In this document: piece by piece, positions 44,251-54,217 of the stretch
Position numbering within the stretch: position 1 is the stretch's first letter
Layout of the letters: each line of letters begins with the position of its first letter
From: CAIWHR01 sp963788185
GTDB lineage: Bacteria > Pseudomonadota > Gammaproteobacteria > Burkholderiales > Casimicrobiaceae
NCBI GenBank assembly: GCA_963788185.1
Contig: CAWBGE010000017.1
Span: 248,001 to 312,000 of the forward strand
Direction of reading: 5' to 3'
Length of the DNA: 64,000 nt
The notes under the pieces: generated by a model
What the model was told of the DNA's origin: nothing
The model's input: the letters and a program-made list of their open reading frames with translations, nothing else
Databases searched by the model: none
Made by a program: the position numbers and the translations under genes

Positions 44251-47091
44251 ATGGAACTCGCCAAAAGCTTCGAGCCGCATTCGATTGAGGAGAAGTGGTA
44301 CCCGATCTGGGAGGCGCGCGGGTATTTCAAGCCGGACTACAAGCCCGGCGCGCCGTCGTTCTGCATCCAGCTGCCGCCGCCGAATGTCACCGGCACGCTG
44401 CACATGGGGCACGCGTTCCAGCAGACGATCATGGATCTTCTGATTCGCTACCATCGGATGACCGGGTCGAACACGCTGTGGCAGCTCGGCACCGATCACG
44501 CCGGCATCGCGACGCAGATCGTCGTCGAGAACCAGCTCAAGATCGAAGGCACGTCGCGGCACGATCTCGGGCGCGACAAATTCATCGAGCGGGTGTGGGC
44601 GTGGAAGGAGGAATCCGGCTCGACGATCACGCGGCAGATGCGCCGCCTGGGGACTTCGGGCGACTGGTCCCGCGAACGCTTCACCATGGACGAGGGGCTG
44701 TCGGCAGCGGTGCTGGAGACCTTCGTTCGCCTGCATGAGGACGGACTCATCTATCGCGGCAAGCGTCTGGTCAACTGGGATCCCAAGCTCGGCACCGCGG
44801 TGTCGGATCTCGAGGTCGACAGCGAGGAGGAGCAGGGCAAGCTGTGGGAGATCCGTTACCCGTTCGCCGACGGCACGGGCTCGCTGGTCGTGGCGACGAC
44901 GCGGCCGGAGACGATGCTGGGCGACGTCGCCGTCGCGGTGAATCCCGATGACGAGCGATACACGGCGCTCATCGGAACGGAGGTCACGCTGCCGCTCACC
45001 GGCCGCACGATCCCCGTCATCGCCGACAGCTACGTCGACAAGGCATTCGGCACCGGCTGCGTGAAGATCACGCCGGCGCACGATTTCAACGACTGGCAGA
45101 TCGGGCAACGGCACGGCCTCGCGCCGATCCCGATCCTCGCGCTCGACGCGACCATCAACGACAACGCGCCGGTCAAGTACCGCGGCCTCGATCGCTACGT
45201 CGCGCGCAAGGCGGTGCTTGCCGACCTGGCCGAGCTGCAGCTCCTGGTCAGCGAAAAGCCGCACCGGATGGTGGTGCCCCGCTGCGGGCGCACCGGCGAG
45301 GTCGTCGAGCCAATGCTCACCGACCAGTGGTTCGTGGCGATGAAGACACCGGCCCCGACGGGACATCCGCACTTCCCCGGGCGCACGATCCAGGATCTGT
45401 GCCTCGCCGCGGTCGGCGACGGGCTGCCGAGCCCGACGAGCGGCACGACCGGCAAGGTCGAGTTCGTGCCGGCGGAGTGGCTGTCGACCTACCTGCACTG
45501 GATCAACAACATCCAGGACTGGTGCATCTCGCGGCAGCTGTGGTGGGGGCACCGGATTCCCGCGTGGTACGACGAAGCCGGCAACGTCTACGTCGCCCGC
45601 GACGAGGCCGCCGCCCGCGAAAAGGCGCGCGCGAAGCTCAATCGCGATCCGCAGCAGTTCTTCCAGGATCCCGATGTGCTCGACACCTGGTTCTCGTCGG
45701 CGCTGTGGTGCCACTCGACACTGGGCTGGCCGGCGAAGACGAAGGAGCTGGAGACGTTCCTGCCGTCGTCGGTGCTGGTCACCGGCTTCGACATCATCTT
45801 CTTCTGGGTCGCGCGAATGATCATGACGACGGTGTACTTCACCGGCGAAGTGCCGTTTCGCACCGTCTACATCAACGCGATCGTCCGTGACGAGGAAGGC
45901 CAGAAGATGTCGAAATCGAAGGGGAATGTGCTCGACCCCCTCGACCTGATCGACGGCATCACGCTGGACGCGCTGGTCGAGAAGCGCACCTACGGGCTGA
46001 TGCTGGAGAAGCAGCGCGACCCGATCGCAAAACGGACGCGCAAGCAGTTTCCGGACGGCATTCCGTCGTTCGGCGCCGATGCGGTGCGATTCACGTTCGC
46101 GAGCCTCGCCACCTTCGGCCGCACGCTGAACTTCGACCTCAACCGTTGCGATGGCTACCGCAATTTCTGCAACAAGCTGTGGAATGCGACGCGCTTCGTG
46201 CTGATGAACGTTGATGGCAAGGACGTTGGTCTCGATGACGCGCAACCCAAGGCGCTGTCGTTCGTCGACCGCTGGCTCCTGGGGCGTTTGCAGCAGGCGA
46301 AACACGCGATCGCCACCAACATCGAGGGCTACCGCTTCGACCTCGCCGCCAAGGCGCTGTACGAGTTCGTCTGGGACGAGTACTGCGACTGGTACCTCGA
46401 ACTCGCGAAGGTGCAGCTCGCGCGCGCCGACGCAGCCGGCGACGCTGCCGCCGCACGCGGAACGCGTTCGGTGCTGGTGCGCGAACTCGAGGCCACGCTG
46501 CGCCTCGCGCACCCGTTCATGCCCTTCATCACCGAGGAATTGTGGCAGACGGTGGCGCCGCTGGCCGGCAAGGCGGGAGAGTCCATTTCGCGGCAGCCGT
46601 TCCCGAAGGCGAACTTCGATCGCGTCGACGCCTCCTCCGATGCGGACATGGCGCTGCTCAAGAGCATCGTGAACGCCTGCCGTGCGCTGCGCGGGCAGAT
46701 GGCGCTGTCGCCTGCGCAACGGGTGCCGCTGATTGCCGCCGGCGACGCGGCAACGCTGGAGCAATTCGCGCCGTACCTTGCACCGCTGGCGAGGCTTTCC
46801 GGAGTGGAGATCGTCACCGAGTTGCCGGCATCGGATGCGCCGGTGGAGATCGTCGGCGCGTTCCGCCTGATGCTGAAGATCGAGATCGACGTCGCCGCCG
46901 AGCGCGAGCGCATGGGCAAGGAGATCGCGCGGCTGGAGGGCGAGATCGCCAAGGCCAACGCCAAGCTCGGCAACGAGGGGTTTGTCGCGCGCGCGCCGGC
47001 TGCGGTCGTGGAGCAGGAGCGCGTGCGCCTGACCGGGTTCACCGCCACGCTGTCGCAATTGCGCGAGCAGTTGACGCGGCTCGGAGCTTGA
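44251..47091 (+). CDS. valS: Valyl-tRNA synthetase
   Basis: 946 residues, class I synthetase. HIGH motif as PPPNVTGTLHMGHA near 41-54; editing domain (about 190-340); KMSKS at the usual place (DEEGQKMSKSKGNVLDP); anticodon-binding domain and C-terminal coiled coil (about 885-945). Start ATG at 44251 matches the family N-terminus MELAKSFEP. Its own promoter separates it from the metal block upstream. Confidence 0.97.
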   Translation: MELAKSFEPHSIEEKWYPIWEARGYFKPDYKPGAPSFCIQLPPPNVTGTLHMGHAFQQTIMDLLIRYHRMTGSNTLWQLGTDHAGIATQIVVENQLKIEGTSRHDLGRDKFIERVWAWKEESGSTITRQMRRLGTSGDWSRERFTMDEGLSAAVLETFVRLHEDGLIYRGKRLVNWDPKLGTAVSDLEVDSEEEQGKLWEIRYPFADGTGSLVVATTRPETMLGDVAVAVNPDDERYTALIGTEVTLPLTGRTIPVIADSYVDKAFGTGCVKITPAHDFNDWQIGQRHGLAPIPILALDATINDNAPVKYRGLDRYVARKAVLADLAELQLLVSEKPHRMVVPRCGRTGEVVEPMLTDQWFVAMKTPAPTGHPHFPGRTIQDLCLAAVGDGLPSPTSGTTGKVEFVPAEWLSTYLHWINNIQDWCISRQLWWGHRIPAWYDEAGNVYVARDEAAAREKARAKLNRDPQQFFQDPDVLDTWFSSALWCHSTLGWPAKTKELETFLPSSVLVTGFDIIFFWVARMIMTTVYFTGEVPFRTVYINAIVRDEEGQKMSKSKGNVLDPLDLIDGITLDALVEKRTYGLMLEKQRDPIAKRTRKQFPDGIPSFGADAVRFTFASLATFGRTLNFDLNRCDGYRNFCNKLWNATRFVLMNVDGKDVGLDDAQPKALSFVDRWLLGRLQQAKHAIATNIEGYRFDLAAKALYEFVWDEYCDWYLELAKVQLARADAAGDAAAARGTRSVLVRELEATLRLAHPFMPFITEELWQTVAPLAGKAGESISRQPFPKANFDRVDASSDADMALLKSIVNACRALRGQMALSPAQRVPLIAAGDAATLEQFAPYLAPLARLSGVEIVTELPASDAPVEIVGAFRLMLKIEIDVAAERERMGKEIARLEGEIAKANAKLGNEGFVARAPAAVVEQERVRLTGFTATLSQLREQLTRLGA

Positions 47092-47149
47092 CCGCTTCGG
47101 GACACCGGACGCCGCGCGGCGCCGGCTTCGGGTGCGCTGCACCTGGCCG

Positions 47150-48412
47150 ATGAAATTCGGCCTCACGCACACCTTTCGCGCGCTGGGTCACGCGAATTTC
47201 CGCGTCTACTTCGCGGGGCAAAGCCTGTCGCTGATCGGCACCTGGCTGCAGCAGGTGGCGATGGGCTGGCTCGTGTATCGGCTGACCGGGTCGGCGTGGC
47301 TGCTGGGCCTCGTATCGTTCTCCGCCAACATCTTTATCCTGCTGCTGGGACCGTTCGCCGGCATCCTCGCCGATCGCGTCGACCGCCGCGTCGGGCTCTA
47401 CGCCACGCAGACGCTGCTGGCGCTGCAGGCAGTGACGCTCGCCGTGCTGGTCGGGGCCGATCGCATCGAGGTGTGGCACCTCATCGTGCTGGCGGTCTGG
47501 ATGGGCGTGGTCTCCGCGTTCGATGTCCCGCTGCGGCAGACGCTGTACGTGCACCTGCTCGATGACCGGGCCGACCTGCCCAACGCGATCGCGCTCAACT
47601 CGTTCATGGTCAACGCTGCGCGCGTGATCGGCCCGGCGATCGCCGGCGTGCTGCTGTCGTTCGTCAGCGAGGCGGTGTGCTTCGCGATCAATGCGGCGTC
47701 GTTTCTGGCCGTGCTGCTGGCGCTCACGCGTGTGCGCTGGCCGCGCCACGAGCCGAGGGCCATCCCGGGCAGCTGGCGCGACAACTGGAATGAAGGCGCG
47801 CGTTACGCGTTCGGGTTCGTGCCGGTCCGCTCGCTGATCCTGCTGGTCGCTTGCGCCGCATGGACGATCAGCCCGTATTCGTCGCTGATGCCGATCTACG
47901 CCAAGGACATCTACGGCGGCGGCCCGCAGACGCTGGGTTACCTGCTGTCGGCGGCGGGCGCCGGCGCGCTCGCGTCGACCTTCTACCTTGCAGGTCGGGA
48001 GACCATCGTGGGCCTGGGGCGCGTGATCGCGCTTGCGGTGACGGCCTGCGGACTGGCGCTCGCAGCATTCGCGTTCCTGCGCGAGTTTCCGCTGGGGCTC
48101 GTGCTGATGGCGATTGTCGGCGGCGGCGTCATTCTGGCCGCCGCGTCGGCGAACACCATCCTGCAGACGATCGTCGACGACCGGCTGCGAGGCAGGGTGC
48201 TGGGCTTCTTCACCATGGCGTTCCTCGGCGTCGCACCGCTGGGAAATCTCGCCGCCGGTGCGCTCGCGCTGCACTTCGGCGCGCCGGCGACGTTCGCATT
48301 CAACGGTCTCGTCTGCGCGGCAGCCGGCCTGTGGTTCTGGCGCCGATTGCCAGCACTCACCACCGCGATGCGGCCGACCTACAAACGGCTGGGCCTCGTC
48401 GCCGACGAGTGA
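47150..48412 (+). CDS. MFS transporter, EntS/DHA3-like
   Basis: 420 residues, about 12 membrane helices. Motifs: NFRVYFAGQSLSLIGTWLQQVAMGWLVYRLTGS at the start, the MFS loop GILADRVDRRVGL, and LPNAIALNSFMVNAARVIGPAIAG, all typical of the enterobactin-exporter-like branch. Substrate unknown. ATG 47150 is used; ATG 47132 adds six residues. Downstream of valS on the same strand. Confidence 0.87.
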   Translation: MKFGLTHTFRALGHANFRVYFAGQSLSLIGTWLQQVAMGWLVYRLTGSAWLLGLVSFSANIFILLLGPFAGILADRVDRRVGLYATQTLLALQAVTLAVLVGADRIEVWHLIVLAVWMGVVSAFDVPLRQTLYVHLLDDRADLPNAIALNSFMVNAARVIGPAIAGVLLSFVSEAVCFAINAASFLAVLLALTRVRWPRHEPRAIPGSWRDNWNEGARYAFGFVPVRSLILLVACAAWTISPYSSLMPIYAKDIYGGGPQTLGYLLSAAGAGALASTFYLAGRETIVGLGRVIALAVTACGLALAAFAFLREFPLGLVLMAIVGGGVILAAASANTILQTIVDDRLRGRVLGFFTMAFLGVAPLGNLAAGALALHFGAPATFAFNGLVCAAAGLWFWRRLPALTTAMRPTYKRLGLVADE

Positions 48413-48434
48413 CGGTTCGCGGGCATCGCGGGCA

Positions 48435-49571
48435 TCACTCGATCCGCTCGACGAAGCCGGTGATCTCCTCGCGGTCGTGGTAGAGCTGGCGCAACTGCAG
48501 CCGGTGCCGCGCGCGTGATCGCGACAGCGCGTCGTCGATGATCAATCGGCAGCGCAGCATTTCGTCGTAGCGCTTCTTCATCGGCAATTTGAGATTGAAG
48601 ATCGAGCGCCGCGCGTGTCCTTCGCCGATCCAGCGCGCGACCAGCGCCGCGACGCGCGACGGCTGGTCGACGATGTCGCACACCATCCAGTCGACGGGCC
48701 GCCGCGGCAGGTACGAGAGCCCGTCGACACGCAGATGCGTGACCAGCGGATCCTGCGCCACCGCGCCCTTGAGCGGACCGTTATCGACCGCGGTGACGCG
48801 CAATCCGCGCTGCACGAGCTGCCACGTCCAGCCGCCGGGCGCGGCGCCCAGGTCGACCGCCTTCATCCCGGCGTGCAGCAGATCGCCCGCGCGGTCGCCC
48901 ATGAAAGTGACGATGGCTTCGGCGAGCTTCAGCGTCGACCGCGACGGTGCGCCGCGCGGCAGATGCAGCCTTGGAATGCCCATGGCAAACGGGCTGCCCC
49001 AGGGCAGAGCGCTGACGCCAACAAAGGCGGTCGCGCCGTCGACGAAGAACACGTGCAGCGCCGGCAGCGCCGAGTGGCTGTCCTCGGCGTCGAGCTCCTC
49101 CAGCGCACCCGCGTCCAGCAGCGCGCCGGCGAGCGGGAGCTCGACGCCGCGGCATACGCCGGACAGCGCCTTGCCGTCGTTGGTGTCCGGCATCTCGACG
49201 CGCAGCTCGGAAAAGACAGCGCCGTCACGATTCGCGGCCGCCACGCCCGGCAGCCGGCAGTCGCGGCGAATGTCGGCGACGAGGGCGACGAGCGGAGCGA
49301 CGCGATCCGGGCGCCCGCGCGTGGCGGCGGGATCGAACAATGCATGCGGTCCGGTGCCGAAGAAGAGCGCGCGCACGAACACCGGCGGCACGGCATCGAG
49401 CGCACGCGGCCAGCGCCGCGGGTCGAAGGTCCGGGGCGTCGCGACGACGAAGCCACGGCCGATCAGCGCATCGGTGTCGATCGTCGTCCCTGCGTGCGTG
49501 GCAACGCGCGCGAGATCCGCAACCGCTTCGGCTTCGAAGCCGGCGCGGCAGTGGGCAACGACGACGGTCAT
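48435..49571 (-). CDS. rlmM: 23S rRNA (cytidine-2498-2'-O) methyltransferase RlmM
   Basis: 378 residues. N-terminal THUMP-like half (1-190) and C-terminal Rossmann methyltransferase with SAM motif VDLGAAPGGWTWQL near 242 and catalytic K-D-K-E type residues; LNLKLPMKKRYDE is the conserved end of the active site. Methylates C2498 in the peptidyl transferase region. Convergent with the MFS gene. Confidence 0.93.
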   Translation of the reverse strand: MTVVVAHCRAGFEAEAVADLARVATHAGTTIDTDALIGRGFVVATPRTFDPRRWPRALDAVPPVFVRALFFGTGPHALFDPAATRGRPDRVAPLVALVADIRRDCRLPGVAAANRDGAVFSELRVEMPDTNDGKALSGVCRGVELPLAGALLDAGALEELDAEDSHSALPALHVFFVDGATAFVGVSALPWGSPFAMGIPRLHLPRGAPSRSTLKLAEAIVTFMGDRAGDLLHAGMKAVDLGAAPGGWTWQLVQRGLRVTAVDNGPLKGAVAQDPLVTHLRVDGLSYLPRRPVDWMVCDIVDQPSRVAALVARWIGEGHARRSIFNLKLPMKKRYDEMLRCRLIIDDALSRSRARHRLQLRQLYHDREEITGFVERIE

Positions 49572-49582
49572 CCGCAGTTCGC

Positions 49583-49608
49583 GTGCAGGAGCGGCTTCAG
49601 CCGCGAAT
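49583..49608 (-). repeat. REP-like element between rlmM and dmpA-like gene
   Basis: GCAGGAGCGGCTTCAGCCGC plus a following GAAT, one base different from the copy at 19867. A single arm without its inverted partner. Confidence 0.8.
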
Positions 49609-49640
49609 GGCAGGCGTCGATTCGCAGGCGTTTCATCGTG

Positions 49641-50684
49641 TCAGTCCTCGATCGTGGCCCAGTCCGGGGCCACGTCGGTCAGTGCCCGGCGGGTGTGGCC
49701 GGCAAAACCGGTGACGGAGGTGGCACGGAACAGCGCGTCGAGGATCGCCTGCTCGGTGACATCGGCGGCGGCGCAGAACAGCGGCTCCAGTTCGGTCTCG
49801 ACGAGGCTGCGACGGGTCAGCACCGTGCCGACCGCCACGTGCGGCACGCACTCGGCGGTGGAGAAGGCGACGACGATGTCGCCGCTGCCGTGACCGTAAT
49901 ACGAGCCGGTGCGGGCGATGCCTGCTGCGCCGCGGGTGGCGATGCGCCGCAGTTGCCTGTGGTCGAGCGGCGCATCGGTGGCCAGCACGACGATCACCGA
50001 GCCCTGGTCGCGCTGCGGCGCCAAGCCCTTCAGCCGGGCGGCCAGCGCCGGGCCGATGCGCCTGCCAGCGATCGTCAGGCTTTCGAGCTTGCCGAAATTC
50101 GCCAGCACCAGCGCGCCGATCATGCCGGTGTGGCGGTCGGTGTCGAGCCGGCGCGACGCTGTGCCGATGCCGCCCTTCAAGCCGAAGCACGACATGCCCC
50201 GGCCCGCGCCCACCGAGCCGCGCTCGAATTCCGGCGCGGCAGCGGCCAGCGCGGCGTCGTAGTCGCGCTCGGTGACCGCCAGCGCCTGCATGTCGGACAG
50301 CCACGCGTCGCTGCATTCGAACACCAGCGGGTTGACCGACGTCGTCGTCCGCGCGATGCCGGGATTGGCGGCGATCGCCGCGCGTATCTGTGCGGTGGCG
50401 ACGGTGCCGATCGAAAAAGTGTTGGTCAGCGCTATCGGCGTTTCCAGCACGCCGAGTTCGTTCAGCTGGATGAGGCCCACGCTCTTGCCGAACCCGTTGA
50501 TGATCACCGCCGCCGCGGGCACTTTCTGCAGGAACGGATCGGCGAGGTGCGGGCTCACGACGGTGACGCCGGTCTGCAGCGGGCCGGTTGCGATGGTGCT
50601 GTGGCCGACGGTGACGCCGGCGACGTCGCTGATGGAGGCGCGCGGGCCGGAGGCGAAATCGCCGATGTGCGGGACAGGGGTCAT
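49641..50684 (-). CDS. P1-family aminopeptidase (DmpA/L-aminopeptidase D-esterase)
   Basis: 347 residues of the autoprocessing N-terminal nucleophile (Ntn) DmpA fold. The predicted cleavage site is Gly228-Ser229 in QGSVIVVLATDAPLDH; Ser229 becomes the nucleophile of the beta chain. Conserved VGHSTI, GFGKSVGLIQLNELGVLETPIALTNT and SVGAGRGMSCFGLKGGIG are present. The gene lies at the end of the gsi-like operon, overlapping gsiD by four bases, so it probably trims imported peptides. Confidence 0.9.
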   Translation of the reverse strand: MTPVPHIGDFASGPRASISDVAGVTVGHSTIATGPLQTGVTVVSPHLADPFLQKVPAAAVIINGFGKSVGLIQLNELGVLETPIALTNTFSIGTVATAQIRAAIAANPGIARTTTSVNPLVFECSDAWLSDMQALAVTERDYDAALAAAAPEFERGSVGAGRGMSCFGLKGGIGTASRRLDTDRHTGMIGALVLANFGKLESLTIAGRRIGPALAARLKGLAPQRDQGSVIVVLATDAPLDHRQLRRIATRGAAGIARTGSYYGHGSGDIVVAFSTAECVPHVAVGTVLTRRSLVETELEPLFCAAADVTEQAILDALFRATSVTGFAGHTRRALTDVAPDWATIED

Positions 50685-51574
50685 CGCTGGTCGATCTTGG
50701 GGTCGAGGGCGTCGCGCAGGCCGTCGCCCAGCAGGTTGAAGGCCAGCACGGTGACGAAGATCGCCAGCGCCGGGAAGATCGCGACGTGCGGTGCCGTCAT
50801 CATGTCGGCGCGCGCCTCGTTGAGCATCGCGCCCCATTCGGGCGTCGGCGGCTGCGCGCCCATGCCGAGGAACGACAGCGCGGCAGCGGTGATGATCGAG
50901 GTGCCGATGCGCATCGAGAAATAGACGACGACGGCCGACACCGTGCCCGGGAATACGTGGCGCAGGATGATCGTCGCGTCCGATGCGCCGATGCTGCGGG
51001 CAGCCTCGATGTAGGTGAGGTGCTTCAACGCCAGCGTATTGCCGCGCACCAGCCGCGCGAAGGTGGGAATGCTGAACACCGCGACTGCGATGATGACGTT
51101 GGCCATGCCTCCGCCCAGGATGGCGACGATGCCGATCGCGAGCAGGATGCCGGGAAACGCGAACAGCACGTCGCAAAGCCGCATGATCGCGCGGTCCCAC
51201 CAGCCCTCGTAATAGCCGGCGACGAGCCCGAGCGCGGTACCGACGAGGGCGCCGACGGCGACCGACACGAAGCCGGCGGTCAGCGAGATGCGGGCGCCCA
51301 TGACGATGCGGCTGAAGATGTCGCGCCCCAGCGGATCGACGCCGAACCAGTGCTGCCACGACGGGCGGGCGTTGATGCGGTCGTAGTCGAAGAAGCTCTC
51401 GGCATCGAAGGGAACGATGAGCGGCGCCAGCACGGCGACCGCGACGAGCAGCAGCACGAAGGCGGCCGCCGCCACCGCGACGTGCTGGCGGCGGAACTTG
51501 CGCCAGAACTCGCTCCACGGCGTGCGGACGCGCTCGTTTGCGGCAGTGGCGGTCGTGGCGGCAGCGGAAGCCAT
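50681..51574 (-). CDS. gsiD: Glutathione/dipeptide ABC transporter permease GsiD
   Basis: 297 residues, DppC-type permease. First helix about 33-54; ASIGASDATIILRHVFPGT is the EAA loop; ALSFLGMGAQPPTPEWGAML is the typical end. Overlaps gsiC by one base and the DmpA-like gene by four. Confidence 0.9.
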   Translation of the reverse strand: MASAAATTATAANERVRTPWSEFWRKFRRQHVAVAAAAFVLLLVAVAVLAPLIVPFDAESFFDYDRINARPSWQHWFGVDPLGRDIFSRIVMGARISLTAGFVSVAVGALVGTALGLVAGYYEGWWDRAIMRLCDVLFAFPGILLAIGIVAILGGGMANVIIAVAVFSIPTFARLVRGNTLALKHLTYIEAARSIGASDATIILRHVFPGTVSAVVVYFSMRIGTSIITAAALSFLGMGAQPPTPEWGAMLNEARADMMTAPHVAIFPALAIFVTVLAFNLLGDGLRDALDPKIDQR

Positions 51575-52494
51575 CAGCGGTACCGGATCGCGGGATTGAT
51601 GAGACCGTAGAGGACATCGACGATCAGGTTGATCAGGATGAACTCGAGCGAGAACAACAGCACCAGCGCCTGGATCACCGGATAGTCGCGCATGCCGACG
51701 GCATCGACGAGCAGGCGGCCGATCCCCGGCCAGTTGAACACCACCTCGACGACGATCGAGCCACCGAGCAGGAACCCGAACTGCAGCCCCATCATCGTCA
51801 CCACGGGAATCAGCGCGTTGCGCAGTCCGTGCTTGGCGACGACAGCACTCTCGGGAAGCCCCTTGGCGCGCGCGGTGCGGATGTAGTCCTCCTGCAGGAT
51901 CTCGACGAACGACGAGCGGGTGAAGCGCGCCATGATCGCCGCGACCGCGGCGCCCAGCGTCAGCGAGGGCAGGATGTAGTGCCGCCAGCTGTCGGCGCCG
52001 ACGGTGGGCAGCCAGTTGAGCTGGACGGCGAAGATCTCCATCAGCACCATGCCCAGCGCGAACGCGGGAAACGAGATGCCGGAGACTGCGAGTGTCATGC
52101 CGACGCGATCGGGCCAGCGGTTGCGCCAGACAGCGGAGAGAACGCCGATCGTCATGCCGATGATCACCGACCACGACATGCTGGTGACGGTGAGCCAGAA
52201 CGTCGGCATGAAGCGCTCGGCGATCTCGGTGCCCACGGGTCGCTTGGTCCGCAGCGATTTGCCGAAGTCGCCGCGCAGCGCGCCGGACACGAAACGCACG
52301 AACTGTTCGGGAATCGGCTTGTCGAGACCGAGGTCCTGCCGCACGAGTTCGACCGTTTCCGGCGTTGCGTCCTGGCCGGCCGCCAGCCGCGCCGGATCAC
52401 CCGGCAGCAGATGGACGAAAAGGAACACCAGCACCGCGACGATGAACAGCGTCGGGGCGAGTCCGGCGAGACGCTTGGCGACGTACTGGAGCAT
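51574..52494 (-). CDS. gsiC: Glutathione/dipeptide ABC transporter permease GsiC
   Basis: 306 residues, DppB-type, the exact length of E. coli GsiC. LFIVAVLVFLFVHLLPGDPA near the start, FPAFALGMVLMEIFAVQLNWLP, GLPESAVVAKHGLRNALIPVVTMM and FNWPGIGRLLVDA are family blocks. Confidence 0.92.
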   Translation of the reverse strand: MLQYVAKRLAGLAPTLFIVAVLVFLFVHLLPGDPARLAAGQDATPETVELVRQDLGLDKPIPEQFVRFVSGALRGDFGKSLRTKRPVGTEIAERFMPTFWLTVTSMSWSVIIGMTIGVLSAVWRNRWPDRVGMTLAVSGISFPAFALGMVLMEIFAVQLNWLPTVGADSWRHYILPSLTLGAAVAAIMARFTRSSFVEILQEDYIRTARAKGLPESAVVAKHGLRNALIPVVTMMGLQFGFLLGGSIVVEVVFNWPGIGRLLVDAVGMRDYPVIQALVLLFSLEFILINLIVDVLYGLINPAIRYR

Positions 52495-52508
52495 CGGGCA
52501 GACCTCTC

Positions 52509-52594
52509 GTGCAGGAGCGCCTTCAGGCGCGAACGCATTCTTTCTGCGTGCGACCGTTCGCGGCTGAAACCGCTCCTACAGCCGCTCCTGCACG
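52509..52594. repeat. REP-like inverted pair between gsiC and gsiB
   Basis: Two REP arms in inverted orientation: GCAGGAGCGCCTTCAGGCGC near the left end and its inverted partner around 52556-52580 (GCGGCTGAAACCGCTCCTAC), with a further GCTCCTGCACGAG at the right end. It lies inside the operon just after gsiB; such elements often set different mRNA stability for the binding protein and permease parts. Confidence 0.85.
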
Positions 52595-52611
52595 AGCGCA
52601 ATGCGCCGCGT

Positions 52612-54150
52612 CTACTTGAGGTCGGCTTCCTCGAACGCGAACGAGGCGTCCGGCATCACGTGGACACCGGAGAGCTTCTTGTTGTTGACCGACAGCAGCC
52701 GCTCGGTGACGAGGAAGGCCCAGGGGGCATCCTTCCAGATCTCTTCCTGCGCTTCCTTGTAGAGCTTCGCCTTCTCGGCCGAATTGGTGGTGAGTTGTGC
52801 CGCCTTGATGGCGCCGTCGACCTTGGCGTTCTTGTAGTACGCGGTGTTGAACAGCCGGGGCGGTGCAGACTCGCCGTAGAGCAGCGGGCGCAACGCCCAA
52901 TCGGCCTCACCGGTGGAGGACGACCAGCCGACGTAGTAGAGGCGGATCGGCGCGGTGGCGGGATCCTGCCAGCTCTCGACTTTCTCGACCCGCGTCCCGG
53001 CTTCGAGCGCCAGGATCTTCGCCTTGATGCCGACCTGCGCGAGTTGCTGCTGCAGGAACTGGATCACCTTCTGCGCGGTGCTGTGGTTGTACGCCGACCA
53101 CAGCTCGGTCTCGAAGCCGTTCGGATACCCGGCTTCGGCAAGCAGCGCCTTGGCCTTGGCGACGTCGTAGGGCCACGGGCCGGTCTTGACGTGGTATTCG
53201 ACACCGCCGGGCGTCGCACCTTCGGCCGGGAATGCGTAGCCGTTGAACGCGACCTTGGCGAGCGCCTCCTTGTTGATCGCGTAGTTGATCGCCTGCCGCA
53301 CCTTCGGGTTGTCGAACGGCTTCTGCTGCACGTTCATCGACATGTAGCGGTGGACGATCGACGGCGCGGCGACGACCTCGAGGTCGGCCTTCGCCTTCAG
53401 CGTGTCGACCTGCTCGTAGGGCACCGGGAACGTGAAGTGCGCCTCGCCGGTCTGCATTACCGCACTGCGCGAGTTGTTGTCGATCACCGGCTTCCAGGTG
53501 ATGGTGTCGACCTTCGGCAGGCCCTTCTTCCAGTAGCCGTCGAACTTCGCGACCTTGAGGTAGTCGGTCTGCTTCCACTCGACGAACTTGAACGGCCCGG
53601 TGCCCACCGGGTTGAAGGCGATGTCCTTGCCGAATTTCTTGAGTGCGGTCGGGCTGATCATCACGCCCGACGGATGCGCGAGCTGGTTGACGAACGCCGA
53701 GAACGGCGTCTTCAAAGTGACGCGCGCGGTGTAGTCGTCGACGACCTCGGTCTTGGCGATGTTGTTGTACAGGCTGTAGCGCTTCAGCTTGTTGTCGGGA
53801 TTGGTCACGCGATCGAAATTCGCCTTGACCGCGTCGGCCTTGAAATCCGTGCCGTCGTGGAACTTGACGCCCTTCCGCAGCTTGAACGTGTAGACGAGTC
53901 CGTCCTTGGTGACCTCGTGGCTCTCGGCGAGCACCGGGATCATCTTCATGTCCTTGTCGAAGCCGTAGAGCCCCTGGTAGAACGACTTGGCCATCGCCTG
54001 CGACAGCGTGTCGTTGGCGTCGTAGGGGTCGGTGGTGGTGAACGTCGACGCCACGGCCAGGACGACGTCCTTGGCGGCGAAGCTGGGGCCGGCGGCCATG
54101 ATCGCCAGCGCAGCGGTGGTCAGCAGAGTGGAGCGGAACAGCGGTTTCAT
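52612..54150 (-). CDS. gsiB: Glutathione-binding periplasmic protein GsiB
   Basis: 512 residues, the same length as E. coli GsiB. Signal peptide 1-25 (ending SFAA), then the SBP_bac_5 fold: KDVVLAVASTFTTTDPYDAND, LRKGVKFHDGTDF, NPVGTGPFKFVEWKQ and QQKPFDNPKVRQAINYAINKEAL. Delivers glutathione or short peptides to GsiCD. Confidence 0.92.
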   Translation of the reverse strand: MKPLFRSTLLTTAALAIMAAGPSFAAKDVVLAVASTFTTTDPYDANDTLSQAMAKSFYQGLYGFDKDMKMIPVLAESHEVTKDGLVYTFKLRKGVKFHDGTDFKADAVKANFDRVTNPDNKLKRYSLYNNIAKTEVVDDYTARVTLKTPFSAFVNQLAHPSGVMISPTALKKFGKDIAFNPVGTGPFKFVEWKQTDYLKVAKFDGYWKKGLPKVDTITWKPVIDNNSRSAVMQTGEAHFTFPVPYEQVDTLKAKADLEVVAAPSIVHRYMSMNVQQKPFDNPKVRQAINYAINKEALAKVAFNGYAFPAEGATPGGVEYHVKTGPWPYDVAKAKALLAEAGYPNGFETELWSAYNHSTAQKVIQFLQQQLAQVGIKAKILALEAGTRVEKVESWQDPATAPIRLYYVGWSSSTGEADWALRPLLYGESAPPRLFNTAYYKNAKVDGAIKAAQLTTNSAEKAKLYKEAQEEIWKDAPWAFLVTERLLSVNNKKLSGVHVMPDASFAFEEADLK

Positions 54151-54217
54151 CGTGGTTTCTCCAGCGTGAGGCAGGGAAGGGGAACGAAAGTACGACGGTT
54201 GACGCGCGGCACGGGCA

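Noticed and set aside
42109..47172. A very long open frame antisense to feoAB and valS
   Set aside because: It runs opposite to strongly conserved genes, has Arg/His/Asp-rich composition typical of antisense frames in GC-rich DNA, and shows no domain.
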